Shown here in pieces: positions 12,291-23,223 of a stretch of DNA of 64,000 nucleotides (position 1 is the first letter of the stretch; every line of letters begins with the position of its first letter). The position numbers and the translations under genes were made by a program. A model generated the notes under the pieces. That model saw only the letters and a list, made by a program, of their open reading frames with translations, was not told the origin of the DNA and ran no database searches. Source of the DNA: Atherinomorus stipes (taxonomy: Eukaryota; Chordata; Actinopteri; Atheriniformes; Atherinidae); contig JALJCO010001098.1 in the NCBI GenBank assembly GCA_023101725.1, forward strand, positions 558,001-622,000. Reading direction: 5' to 3'.

Positions 12291-13916
12291 TTTAATCAGA
12301 ATGAGGAAGAAAAGTGATTTAGGTGACTGAATGTGGCATCTTTCAGGACAAACAAGAATATGGAGAAAGGGACCAACAACTACAGGATGCTAAAGGTAAA
12401 TCAACAAAACTTAAAAGAACTTTAAATATACCTTTGCTTTGCTGATTTCCAAACTGGTGTTTGTGCGTAGGTGGAGAAAGTTATCAGTGAAGTGAATCCG
12501 TCATGAAGCTACAAGGCCACAGTGATTACAGGTACAAAGAGAACAACAACAGCTCAGAGTAATTGGATTTATTTCTATTCATTATTCAGACATCATGAAC
12601 CAAACTGTGGATTTATAGGACTGTTTCACCCCTAATTCTATAATCTCATGTCAGCTAATTAGATTCAGGTGGTCTGTTTTCATAGAAGCTGGTGATTACC
12701 AGCATGGATGTTGATCTTGCAGATGTTGTTCACACAGTATGCATGTGTTTTAATGGACAAACACCCGGCGTTCAGCTGTCTTACTGCTGCAGCGCAGGAC
12801 TTCAGCAGGTACTTACAGGATGGTTTAGTCAGTGCTGTCTATCATCCAAACATCTGCACAAATAGGAAGTGTTGATACCCAGCGTGCATGCAAACACATA
12901 CAGCGAAGTACACACACAGACAGATATCCCGCCAACGCCCACAGCTAGCAGAGAGAGAGAAAAAAAAAAGAGTTGTGAGAGAAGACATGGGAAAAGACTT
13001 TAAAAACAGCTTTTATCTGTTATCTGTGCGAAGAGACTGCGACGGGAGAGCTGTCAGGAGGCTGCCGCTGAGTGCTTCCATCAGGCTGAAAGCGGCTGTG
13101 TGGATCTGTGGCCGGCCGTGTGGCAATTATTTCATATATGTGGCAGAGAATCAATGTGCAGAACGGACAGCACAGGGATCATCTGAGCACAAGCACTGAT
13201 GTGTCCGAGAGTAAATACTCAAGAATGACCACCTTCCATCAGCTCCTCAGCTCCGCCGTGAGAATTAAACACGAGAGGAAACGTCGGATCCAGCGAGGAG
13301 TGGACATGTGGGGGGGGGGGTTGACACATTCCAACCCTCCTGTCCTCACTCACTCTCTGTCATTTCCTGAAGACAGAGGCCGGTGAACTGACGCCGAACA
13401 GAGGAGGTGGGAGTCGTCGCTGCATACTAACCCCCGCATCCCGGAGAGAATTTGAAAAAAAGAGCCAGGAATAGAAGCAACAGGATGGCGGAGCAGCCAG
13501 ACCTGTCAAGTGAAACACAGAGTGAACCCAGAGCCCTGAAGTGCTTCACGTAACAGCGAGCAAATGCTTGTCCCTCTGCGTTGCCAGCCCGACACACACA
13601 CACAAACACACACTGCGCTAATTGTCATTTAACCCATCATGCCCGTTGCATATTTTCTTCTAACAAGCAATTACACAATGCTCCCTATCATCCCAAATCA
13701 ACTGAGCTGGAGTGGAGAGATGATGAGCTCGCTGCTGAGTGCCTTCTGCAAACGCAGTTCAACAGCATCGAGTTAACCTCCATGTTTTTCCATTTCACAA
13801 GGATGTTAACCGTGTTACTTTTTACTTCTGCAGCACTTTGTAAACAGACATCCTTTTTACTTTACTCTCCTTCATGTTGTGTAAATAACGCTCATCATCT
13901 CAATCCAGCTTTAAAG
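12291..13916. other. Intronic (inferred) DNA, no gene recognised
   Basis: It contains a poly-A run at about 12960 and a poly-G run at about 13310-13320. A short stretch at 13040-13620 is richer in CG than its surroundings, but shows no exon with a convincing start, splice sites and protein similarity. Confidence 0.45.
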
Positions 13917-14782
13917 TAGGGCTGGGCGATATAGCAATACAAAAATTATATATCAATATATCTTTAAATGAGATATGGAATTGGGTCATATTCCATAACA
14001 CATAATTCAATGTTTCATGTTTGTTTTGTCTTTATACATGCAGTTGCTCTAAAATATTATTTAAACCCTCCAATTAAAGAAAAGGCGAAATTCACAAAAT
14101 CAATTCAAATGGCAAGAAACTAAAGAAACTAATAATAAACAACATTTTTCAAAATTACAATTTAGTGAAATAAGATGTTGCTTTTAAATTGTGGTTGGAA
14201 ATAATATTTTTAAAGAAAAAAAAAAACTGTCCAAGACGCATTAAAGCACCTTTCCCATGAAGTGGACCAAAATACCTGTCAACAGGTGTAAAAGTCTTTT
14301 TGAATATTAGAGAAAACACCTGGTTGCATTATTACTATTATTATTACTTTTGTCAATTTCAACTTATTTCACTAACGACTGATCAACAAACCTAACATGA
14401 ACAGAGAATAAAGTCAATTATCAGATGAATATGTATAATCTTTGGCCCAAAACACAACTAAGTATCGATATGAGGTATCAGCCGATACTTGACCTGTAGT
14501 ATTTGTATCTGTATCGGTAGTAAAATAGTGGGATCGGGACAGCCCTACTTATTTGCATCTGTGAATTTGTTATATTTATGTTTACATTTCATTGTTCTTT
14601 GAACAGCTGAGCATCATTTCATTCTGCTCATTTAAATAAAACTTGTGACGTGTCGTATTTGGCTTTGACTGTGACTACACATTTGCTCTCACTTTCCAAA
14701 AAAAAAAAATCAGGATATTGTATATCGATATTCAGCCTAAATACATGTGGATGTGACTTTTGGTCCATATCGTCCAGCCCGA
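13917..14782. mobile_element. hAT-type element with 8-bp duplication, holding a nested Tc1 fragment
   Basis: The left end is 'tagggctgggcgatat' and the right end is its imperfect reverse complement, 'atatcgtccagcccga'. It is flanked by CTTTAAAG (13909-13916) and CTTCAAAG (14783-14790), an 8-bp duplication with one mismatch. The interior includes another hAT-like end near 14470-14546 ('cggtagtaaaatagtggg...cagccct') and a Tc1-type fragment. It is 866 bp and non-coding. Confidence 0.8.
14048..14365. mobile_element. Nested non-autonomous Tc1/mariner fragment
   Basis: It shares long blocks with 25925-26075, 34328-34510 and 48070-48490: 'accctccaattaaagaaaag', 'aagaaactaaagaaac', and (with 48070-48490) 'cctgtcaacaggtgtaaaag'. 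The best-preserved end of the family is 'tacagtcatcc...attattcataccc', the style of teleost Tc1 elements. It sits inside the hAT element, so it inserted later than its host. Confidence 0.6.
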
Positions 14783-14790
14783 CTTCAAAG

Positions 14791-16844
14791 GACAGAAAAA
14801 TGATGGAAAAGAATCCAGGATGGGAGCCGCGGTCTCCAACATCTAAAAACATTTCTCAAGTCTTAAAACTGAAATAATGAAAATTTAAAGAGCCACACTA
14901 AGTTTTAATCACTCTTTAGTCCATTAACTTCAAATCATATAATGATTTTTTTTTATTACTTCCTACATTAGAAATTGTTCATGGTACAAAAATCTGTCAG
15001 AGATATTAAATTTACATTAGATAATTAACCTTCCTCTTCCTTTTATCAGCTTCAGATGAGCAGCACTGGGTTCACGAGCAAAAAGAAAATTAAAAAGAGC
15101 ATTAAATAGTTTCTCTGCAGCCAAATGTAAAAGCTCAGGTGCTCCAAATGAATCCTGATCAGTGCTTTTACACTGGATGGATTACTGGCTAATGGAAGCC
15201 AGTGCTGGAGGATCACCACTGGAAGACGTCCTCCTGAGGTCACTGCCCTCCCCATCCCCCACCACCCCGCCATGGAAAAGCCATCCATCATCATGGGCTC
15301 CATTTCCATCCCCACACAGATGATAATCAGCTCCGCATCGCCACCCGAGCCAATCCCTGAACTCCAAAATTAAATCATGGATGCTGCCAACTTTCTGAAA
15401 CTGAGCTCTAACAGAAACATCACTGAGAAATAAAGTTGGATAACGTTTTAGAATCAGCTGCTCTGGGTCCACCGAGTCTCACTGTTATCCTGATTTTATC
15501 TTTAATATCCTTCATCAACGTTTTGTTTTTTTACGAGAACCTGACAATTTCAAGAGTTGCTCTTGTGATTAAATTTAGAAATGCTGCTTGTAACAGAAGA
15601 AACTAATTAAAACGATGTCTGACAAGCTTGGAAATGTTTGTAAAACATGCACATCAATCTTCGGCATTCCTTGATGCTCACGTCTTTGTTAGTCAAGTGG
15701 GATTTCTGAACACGGATTAAAGAGATTTCAGCGTCAGATGAGACGTCTCACTTAATCTCACTAAATTCATCTAAATATATGAACTTATCATCAAAGAAGA
15801 ATCTTGAAAAGGCACAAAATGTGGACTGTGATGCAAGCATGTGTGTTTGAAAGGGAGCAGTTCTGGGAGAGATTACTTGTGGAGGATTTGCGGGAGTCAT
15901 CAATCAGTTCCTCTGGCTGTTTGTTGTTTTTGTTGATTCAAGCAGTTTCAGCTTTTAGCTCCGTTATCTCTTCCCTCGCTCTACCCTTCACCCCTTTTTG
16001 GATAGTTTCTGTCGACTGGGAGGGACGAGTGATGTTACAAACCATCTCATCTGCGCGCTTGCCTGCACAAAAAAATACCTAAACCAATTCCAAACCCATT
16101 TAAGTTTTTAGTTCAGCCAACGTTTGCAGCGACAAACCTTAAACACACACAGAGCAAACAGAAAGCGAGCAGGGAGGAGGAAACGACACATGAAAGACAG
16201 CTCATCTCATAAAACAGCCTTTTCTCTTGGTCCAGGCTGCTAAACGTGCAGCCGGTCGCACCGTCAGGGCGCGTGCATGGCTGGAAACGCTTCCATCCTC
16301 AAACACATTCACAGGGATTAAAAAATCAGCCTCACATTTAGAAAAAAAACAGCCAACCACCTGGAAATTGACTCGTGGATGAGGGAAGGGGGGTGCATGG
16401 GTCAGAGGCCTGGGCGCATATGTCATTTTCTATTTTCCAATCCCAACTTTTTTTTTTTATTTAATAGAGTTTTTTGAGGTAAGGACGAGCACGGCAGGAG
16501 GGAGGGCGCCCTGAAAATCACTTTCTTAGTGATGGGATTCGGGTAAATCTTAAAATGGCATGCTGATTAAAAGTAAAACTTTTTTTCAAAAGAGCAATAA
16601 AACTTTTCATAATGTTTGTGCAACTTTCAGCAGTAGAAAATAGTCTGCATTCAGCTCGTCTTCTTTTTGCTGTAACAGAAATCTGAACTTGCAGGTTCGT
16701 CGCTGTGTGTGTGTCTAAAAGTGCAAATAAACAACAGTTCATCTGAAAACATGACGTCCGGGTCAAAACCCTGATAAAGCATTTAACCGACACCTTATAT
16801 CTGAGATGATTATGAATCATTGCAGCTGGAAAACAGCTTCTCAT
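14791..16844. other. Intronic (inferred) DNA, no gene recognised
   Basis: Largely unique, with short A and T runs. No repeat family or exon could be assigned. A CA/AC-poor unique block at 15040-15480 gives short open frames on the minus strand with no recognisable domain. Confidence 0.4.
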
Positions 16845-17236
16845 ACACTGTAAAAAATGTAATAATTCAGGTTTTTGTACTATTTTATCCATTTTTCCTG
16901 TATTTTTCATTTTTACATTCTTTGTGTTAATGCACGTTAACCTGCATTTCAATTCAACCCTATAATGTTCCAGTTAGCAAATAAGCACTTTCAGACCATA
17001 ATACAGAAAAAAAGGCCAATACGATGACAGAAATTTAGATATCAAAGTAAAATAACATGAAAAACCTGCAGCTGAGGACATTTATTTCCATTTGCTAACT
17101 TAATTTAATTGCGCATTAAAAAAAAACTTTCAAATTCATCATAATTTCACTGCAATGCAGTTCAAGAAAAGCTAAATCTAAGTGTAATATTGTTAATACT
17201 TAATTATTCTACTCTGACTTTTTTCACACTGATATA
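16845..17236. mobile_element. Possible MITE with 'cactgtaaaaaatg' ends
   Basis: The left end 'acactgtaaaaaatgtaata' has the form of a common teleost MITE. The right end 'actctgacttttttcacactg' is a rough reverse complement. The interior is AT-rich. No target duplication was verified, so the boundaries and class are tentative. Confidence 0.4.
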
Positions 17237-17254
17237 AAGTGAACACATACAGAT

Positions 17255-17470
17255 ACACTACTCACAAGAAGTTAGAGATATTCAACTTTTGGTTACAATT
17301 ACAGGAAAATGTAAAAAGTACATGCCTCTCTCATTTCATAATAGAAATGTTGGAATTTAACTGGAATTATGGTGTGGTAATTCCTCCATCTCAAACAATT
17401 TATTGAAAGAAAATTTAAAAATAATGATGGATATACCACAACATAAAAATGAAAATGTCCCAGTCACTTG
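17255..17470. repeat. Tc1-like terminal fragment
   Basis: The stretch 'tacactactcacaagaagtt' followed by 'agagatattcaacttttgg' resembles the recurrent terminal repeat of a teleost Tc1-like family, including the TA at its start. No transposase follows. The matching opposite end was not found. Confidence 0.5.
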
Positions 17471-18107
17471 TCATGTGTTTGGTGTCGTCTTGGTCTGAAG
17501 ACGTCTAAATGTGAACAGGATGATGAAGAGGATGATGAGGTTCGGACGATCCAGGTTCAAGTCTCCAGAGCAGCAACGTTGAACATACGAGCACCAAAAA
17601 CCCAAAATAAAAACAATAGTTTCCATTAAAAAGTGAAAGTTTAAACCCTGTTTTTATCACCGAACTCAATGATTTGGTTTCTTTTCTTCTTCTTCTTTTT
17701 TTCACAGTAATTTATGTTTTTTATTTGTAGATTTATTTCTCCACAAATAAACGATTCATTTTTCAATACTGTAATTTGTTCGGGAAAGTTGATCCTCTCA
17801 GATATCTATGGGGGGGAAAAAGAAAAATATTAAGCTGCGAAGGACAAGAACATCCTGACCTCGGCTGCATATCAGTGCGGTTAAAGCCATTTCTTATTTA
17901 AAGGTCCCCTGTGGAGGTTTAGACCAGTAGCAGCAACAAGAAGCGTTTTGATAAAAGTCAGCCTGCGATGAAGATGCACACCTGCAAACATGAGCATGAG
18001 CTGTCACTAAGTTTACACTTGTCTGCCCATCGGCAGTTACTTGTGATATTATGGCTGAAGGTTTATAAACCTACGGAAGAGGATAAGGGCCACTGGAGAA
18101 AGAAAAT

Positions 18108-18215
18108 AATAATTCTGAGAAAAAAGTCAAAATTCTGACTTCTCAGAATTCTCAGATTAAAGTCAGAATTCTGATCCTTTTTTTTTTTATGTTTTGGAAA
18201 AAAGTCAGATCCAGA
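18108..18215. repeat. Degenerate tandem repeat of 'agtcagaattctgag' units
   Basis: Several alternating direct and inverted copies of a roughly 20-bp unit (AGTCAGAATTCTGA and its complement) run between 18111 and 18215. This simple palindromic satellite is common in fish. It is non-coding. Confidence 0.7.
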
Positions 18216-18729
18216 ACTTTCAGGTTCAATCTTCAAACCTGAGGTGTGAAGATTGAAGAATATTTTAGATAAGTTGACCAAAAGAGGAAATGCAGCCTAT
18301 GCAGTGGGGTGTATTGAAAGAAAAACTATAGATCTGGAAACCTCCATGAACACTAGCTAGCTTTTCACAACTACTACATAGACTCAAGCTTTGTAGATAC
18401 ATTTTGTAAACCAGCATTTTAAAGGAGTGATGATATATCGGTAAACTATTCCATGTAGCTGATATTGCTGCACATTTCAATTCTCCAAAGAAAAAAAAAA
18501 CATCCCCTTTTGCAGCGGGGTTTGTTTTGACATGTCAGATTTCCCTCCTCACTGAAAGGGTTGGGTGCGTACTACTATGTGGCTCTACCCGGAGACCAAG
18601 TTGACTTCAGTTTGATTGGCTACAACCTTATTAGGAAAAACTGGGTCAACCTGCCTGTTCCTTGCAGGGTTTGTTTACTAAGAGGCTATCTGTTAGCATC
18701 ATGGGCTTTTCAGACAGTGAACTATGTTT

Positions 18730-18990
18730 AGATTGAATTTCAGACAACTTTATTTATCCCTTTGGTGCAGAAATTGTTGCAGCAAAGGACAAAAACTTTC
18801 CACACATATAGACATAATTACAGTACACAGGGGTTTGCAGAGGATTCAGCCATAATTTAGCAGACAAGACAGCATTTAGAAAATAAATAAACATACAGGT
18901 AATGACAACATTGTGGTTGCCTCCTTCAGTGTTGCTACAGAAGTTCTCGTTTAAATCCATTTGTTCAAAAACTTTCACCCATGTTGAATG
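18730..18990. repeat. Dispersed repeat with 'tttatttatccctttgg' motif
   Basis: The text around 18748-18785 matches the style of a teleost dispersed repeat containing 'ctttatttatccctttggtg'. The family was not identified and the limits are approximate. Confidence 0.4.
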
Positions 18991-19299
18991 CAGTCAGACA
19001 TGCATGGTAGCGTGACTCACATCAGTGTATTAGCTGAGGCAGGCTGTTCACTTGATAGTGTGCTGTAATTGGAGAATATGAAGTACATAGAAAGATAAAC
19101 CGCTGTCTGATTCAACCGTTTTTGAACTAAACAAAGCTAACCGCTCATGAACAGGGACTCTGACACTCACTCTTGACATTCACATGGCCTCATCAGTGCA
19201 CAACAGATCATATTATACCCCCAAAACCACAGAAAAGTTCAATTTTATGTCATGGCACCTTTAAAATTTTAATTTTGCCATTTTATTTTCAAGACATTT

Positions 19300-19395
19300 G
19301 ACAGACACAACCTGGTGCTGCCACTGAGTCACCCTTTGATACACGCCAGCCTCGGCAGCCTTCAACAGGATAAGCGGTTTATAAAACGGATGGTT
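19300..19395. repeat. Fragment of a LINE-type 3' tail
   Basis: 'aacaggataagcggtttata' followed by 'aaacggatggttgg' has the form of the 3' tail ('gataagcgg...gatgga') that follows several teleost LINEs. Compare 'cggataagcggaagaagacg' at the 3' end of the LINE at 30350-31014. Too short to class further. Confidence 0.5.
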
Positions 19396-19850
19396 GGATA
19401 TTCTAATTTTAATGCGGCAAACAGATTAGCAGATTATTGCCGTAATTGCCTCGCTCATAATAACACCGCTGCTCCTTTTGTTCACCAGTTCTACCATCCT
19501 CCATTGCCCCAAGCTTAATTTAATATTATTTGTAAACCATAGCTTCAGACTTAGACACTGTTCGCTATAAGCCCTTTAGATATTCTTCTCCTATAATGAG
19601 CACGCTGATAAACCAATAAATTCACTGACAGTACGAAGTTCCAGTAGATGAAGATTCAGGCGGAAACCAGATCAAACCAGAGCACTTCTTGTTATCTGGC
19701 GCTGGAAAAACCTGCAAAAAATAATCATCTAAAAGGAGGAAAAAGAGCAGCCAGAGTTCAGGAGTCTGGTGGCATCTGTCAAACTTTAGGGGATTGACAT
19801 CCAAGATATTTAAACATTGTGTCAGTTGGCTTTTTTTCCATCAGTGAGAG

Positions 19851-19990
19851 AGAAGAGAAGAGAAGAGAAGAGAAGAGAAGAGAAGAGAAGAGAAGAGAAG
19901 AGAAGAGAAGAGAAGAGAAGAGAAGAGAAGAGAAGAGAAGAGAAGAGAAGAGAAGAGAAGAGAAGAGAAGAGAAGAGAAGAGAAGAGAAG
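19851..19990. repeat. AGAAG pentanucleotide microsatellite, 28 perfect units
   Basis: The 5-bp unit AGAAG runs uninterrupted for 140 bp (28 copies), preceded by 'gagagagaag'. Open frames through it are artefacts of the repeat. Such a long pure array is probably length-polymorphic. Confidence 0.95.
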
Positions 19991-20728
19991 CACAATATCG
20001 GAATTTTGGCTGATATCCAATATGCCGATATTTTAAAACACATGTGGCCGATATCAGATGTCGATACAGATATTAAAGTCAACAACAACAACAAAAAAAG
20101 CAGACATTGCAAATAGCAGTTTTGCTATTTGTTTCCGACACTTTGAAAAACAAGGGTGGGAAAAAACATTGACACACTTAAATATTGCAATGTTTTTACA
20201 TTCTAATATCAAACTGATATTTAAAAAACACTGTATTGATTTATTTTATATACAAAATCTTGTGAGACTTCATCGTTCTGTTAAAAACTCTTGCAATATT
20301 TCATGAATTCTTGCAAGATTTTGTTTGTAAAATAGATCAATAATGCAATTTTGAATGTCAATATGATATCAGCATATGAAAATACTGCAAATTTTTGGCA
20401 AATTCTCGCAAGATTTCGTAACAGAACGATGAAATATCGTGAGATTTCGTTAGTAAAATAGATCGATGTCGTGTTTTTAAAAGTCAGTAATATATCAGCA
20501 CATGGAAATATCACGATATTTCAGTGTATCAATATTTTTTCCCACCCCTAGTTTTCAGAAGTTTTAAAGTCTGTAAAAAATAAGTTTTTGAAGAAGGTTT
20601 AGGGGGGGGTAGACTTTAGAAACAGCGGGCTGATTGGTTAAATATCAGTTAAATAATAATATTGGTGGGGTGGCCGATGTCCGATATTCAGCTTTAAGGC
20701 CGATACCGATAGGGAGCTGATTACATTG
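19991..20728. mobile_element. hAT-like element with a second element inside
   Basis: The left side 'cacaatatcggaattttggc' and the right side 'ggccgataccgatagggagc' (to 'tgtgcatccg') look like opposite ends of a 'cgatatcgg' type hAT element. It is split by the 20150-20552 insertion. The left end abuts the AGAAG microsatellite, so it may be lost there. Boundaries are approximate. Confidence 0.5.
20150..20552. mobile_element. Inserted element with doubled TCTYGCRAGA palindromes
   Basis: The left end 'caagggtgggaaaaaacatt' and the right end, reverse-complemented 'ctaggggtgggaaaaaatat', form a clear inverted repeat. Inside are two tandem units of about 130-145 bp, each with palindrome remnants (20259, 20289 and 20309 in the first, 20404 and 20435 in the second) followed by 'gtaaaatagatcRat'. 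Related to 1-537, 11815-12290 and 22446-23223. Confidence 0.7.
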
Positions 20729-20732
20729 TGCA

Positions 20733-20766
20733 TCCGAGAAGAGGAGAGGAGAGGAGAGGAGAGAAG
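20733..20766. repeat. GGAGA pentanucleotide microsatellite
   Basis: A short run of the 5-bp unit GGAGA, about six copies, ending 'gagagaag'. Confidence 0.85.
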
Positions 20767-21328
20767 TCATATAATGGATATGGGAGAGGAAAGCTGTGTG
20801 TGTGTTCATGTGTGTGTTGTCACAGCGACTCTCATCCTCACCCATCACACAGTCCACAGTGGCTGTATCATTGCAGCTAACAGAGGGACCTTGTCACCGG
20901 CGCACTCCAACACTCGCATACATTCAGCCGTCTTTGTGAGGACATTCTCCATCACGATGCCTTCAATGCCACCTCATTCAAACGGTCCCGACTAAATGTG
21001 TAATCTCAACCTTTATATACCAGTTTCCATCTCAGCCCCAACCCTCAGCAGCCCTCTGAACAAGTGTCCAAATCTAAAACCTTCCAATGTCTATGGTATA
21101 GCACTCGCCTCCAGCATCTCTCTGACGAATGTGTGATCATCATGTTGGAGTGCAGCGGAAAATGTTGCAGTTAGAAAAAAGACTGGAGAGGAGGATTTTT
21201 AAAAGTGGTTATATAAAGTGGTTTTATAAAACCATTAAAAACTGAACCACAACAACAAGTTCAAGTTGATTTTATTTCTGTAGCATAATTTGTACAACCA
21301 AGGATGCACACTAGGTGCCAATAACAAC

Positions 21329-21843
21329 TAGAGTTGTTCCAATACCGGTACCGGAAATGTCTCCAATACTGCCAAAAATGCTGGTATCGGTATGGGCAAG
21401 TACTAGTTCAGGCACAGATCCGATACCACATAATTTATTAAGACAGGAAGCTATTTAGCTATTAGCTCTGACCCAGTTCTTCTTCTCTGCTCGAAAAACA
21501 GTTGTGTTTTGCTGCTGTCTGCAGCCTGCTGTTTTTAGAGGAGCGAGGAAGAGCTGATCACCTGAAAGACAAGGAGCTAACGGGTAGTCATGTTAGTATT
21601 TCACACTGGATTCTCCCACCAGCAAGACTGCATTTAAAAATAAATGGCTTCATTTCGCTGTATTCATTCATGTTTTATACAGAGTTTAACCTGAGCCAGG
21701 CCTTACCACAGTGATAATCATGTCACAATCATGCAGGTGGCATATATATATTTATAATGTAGTGGTATTGGTACTCTGTATCGGTCGATACCCACAGCAC
21801 ACGCATCGGTATCGGGAGGATGAAATGGTATTGGACCATTTCT
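21329..21843. mobile_element. hAT-type element with perfect 9-bp flanking repeat
   Basis: The flanks AATAACAAC at 21320-21328 and 21844-21852 are identical (8 bp is the hAT norm, and one base may be chance). The inner ends 'agagttgttccaatacc' and the reverse complement of 'ggtattggaccatttct' form the terminal repeat. Further in, 'ccggtaccgg' and 'cggtatcggg' continue it. It is 515 bp. The open frames inside show no transposase motif. Confidence 0.85.
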
Positions 21844-22445
21844 AATAACAACAGCGTCTATACCACCTGTATGAGCAGCAGCAGTTTTCACATCGCCATG
21901 GAGAAAGAACAACGCGCACATGCTGAGCTTTCAATCCCTCATTCACTTAGCTGTGGGATCTCTTCTAAACATCATTCACTTGTCAATTTTCAGTTAATCT
22001 ACTTACTCAAACACTTCTAACATGTCCTGGTTCACTTTCAGCTGTAACGGTGGTAATCAAAACTACTGGGTTAAGAAATGATCGAGCTAAGGGACGGTAC
22101 TGGACAATAAATCTAATATATTGTCACCCCAAAAAACAAATAAAGTATCAATATCTCAGACTAATGAGATTTTTATTCAGCTAAAAGAAATTGTGTGCAT
22201 GTTTTATAACTAACCAACATGTAGAGCAACAATCACTAAAACACCTGAGATTAGCAGCATAGGACCACCTTATTGATTATTACTGAGCAAGGCCCCTATT
22301 ACTGCAATATTCAGCAATGATGATGCAAATTACACATTTACTTTGTGTAACTACACCTCCGAACCGGATGGATGCAACTTTTTTACTTGACTTGCAGATG
22401 CTCTTGTGAACACAAAAAGTGGTTGTATATTATTTCATATTACTA

Positions 22446-23223
22446 TTGGGGTGGGTACTGGCAAAGACTTCATGATACAGTACGATACATACATGGGTCA
22501 CGATATAATGCAATATTGTGACACAGCGATATATTGTGATATTCTAGGCACTGCAGAGAAATTCAAAATGCAGTTTGAAATAAAATTTGTACCTATGTAC
22601 ATATATCGGACGGCTGAAACAAAAAAATGAGTCAAAATCAATTAAATTTAATTTTCCATGTCCCATTATTAAACTTGGACAGGTTTCTTTCCAACTTGGA
22701 TCTCATAATAAAACATTTTACAATCATCCCCCTGAACATAAATATTTCTCACTTTGGGAAAACCCAACTGAATAGATGTGCAATAAAATGAAAAACTACT
22801 TTTGAAAACAATTTTACCAATGCTGCACTGGAATAAAATAAATGTACACAAATTCGTGTGACATTAGTAAACCAGTATATGAAAATGCATGTTAGTGCAT
22901 GAAAATAAACATGTCAGTCAGTGCATTATAATCTCAAACAACAGGGTGGTCTATGAAAACCTGGACACACGTTTTAACTTGTACTTTCCAGTGAGTGTAA
23001 GGTTTAACCTGAACCTGCAGATGCACATCCATCAGTGGAGAGCAACTTTTCTACATGCTGGAATGCTGTTAATAGAACATAATCTTGCAAAATTTTGTAA
23101 TAGAACAATGAAATCTTGCAAGATTTCTTTAGTGGAAAAAGACCGACAAAGCCTTTTTTAAAAATGATACATCGCAACATAGAATATCACAATATTTTAG
23201 TATTGATATTTTGTCACAGCCCT
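22446..23223. mobile_element. hAT-type element with near-perfect 8-bp duplication
   Basis: It starts 'ttggggtgggtactggc' and ends 'gatattttgtcacagccct'. The flanks are TATTACTA and TATTACTG (7 of 8 match). The internal part near 22880-23130 is an inverted relative of 100-350 and carries decayed palindromes at 23083 and 23113. It is 778 bp with no coding domain. Confidence 0.75.

Noticed and set aside
19817..20116. Open frames of 64-99 codons with Arg-Glu-Lys repeats
   Set aside because: Direct translation of the AGAAG microsatellite.
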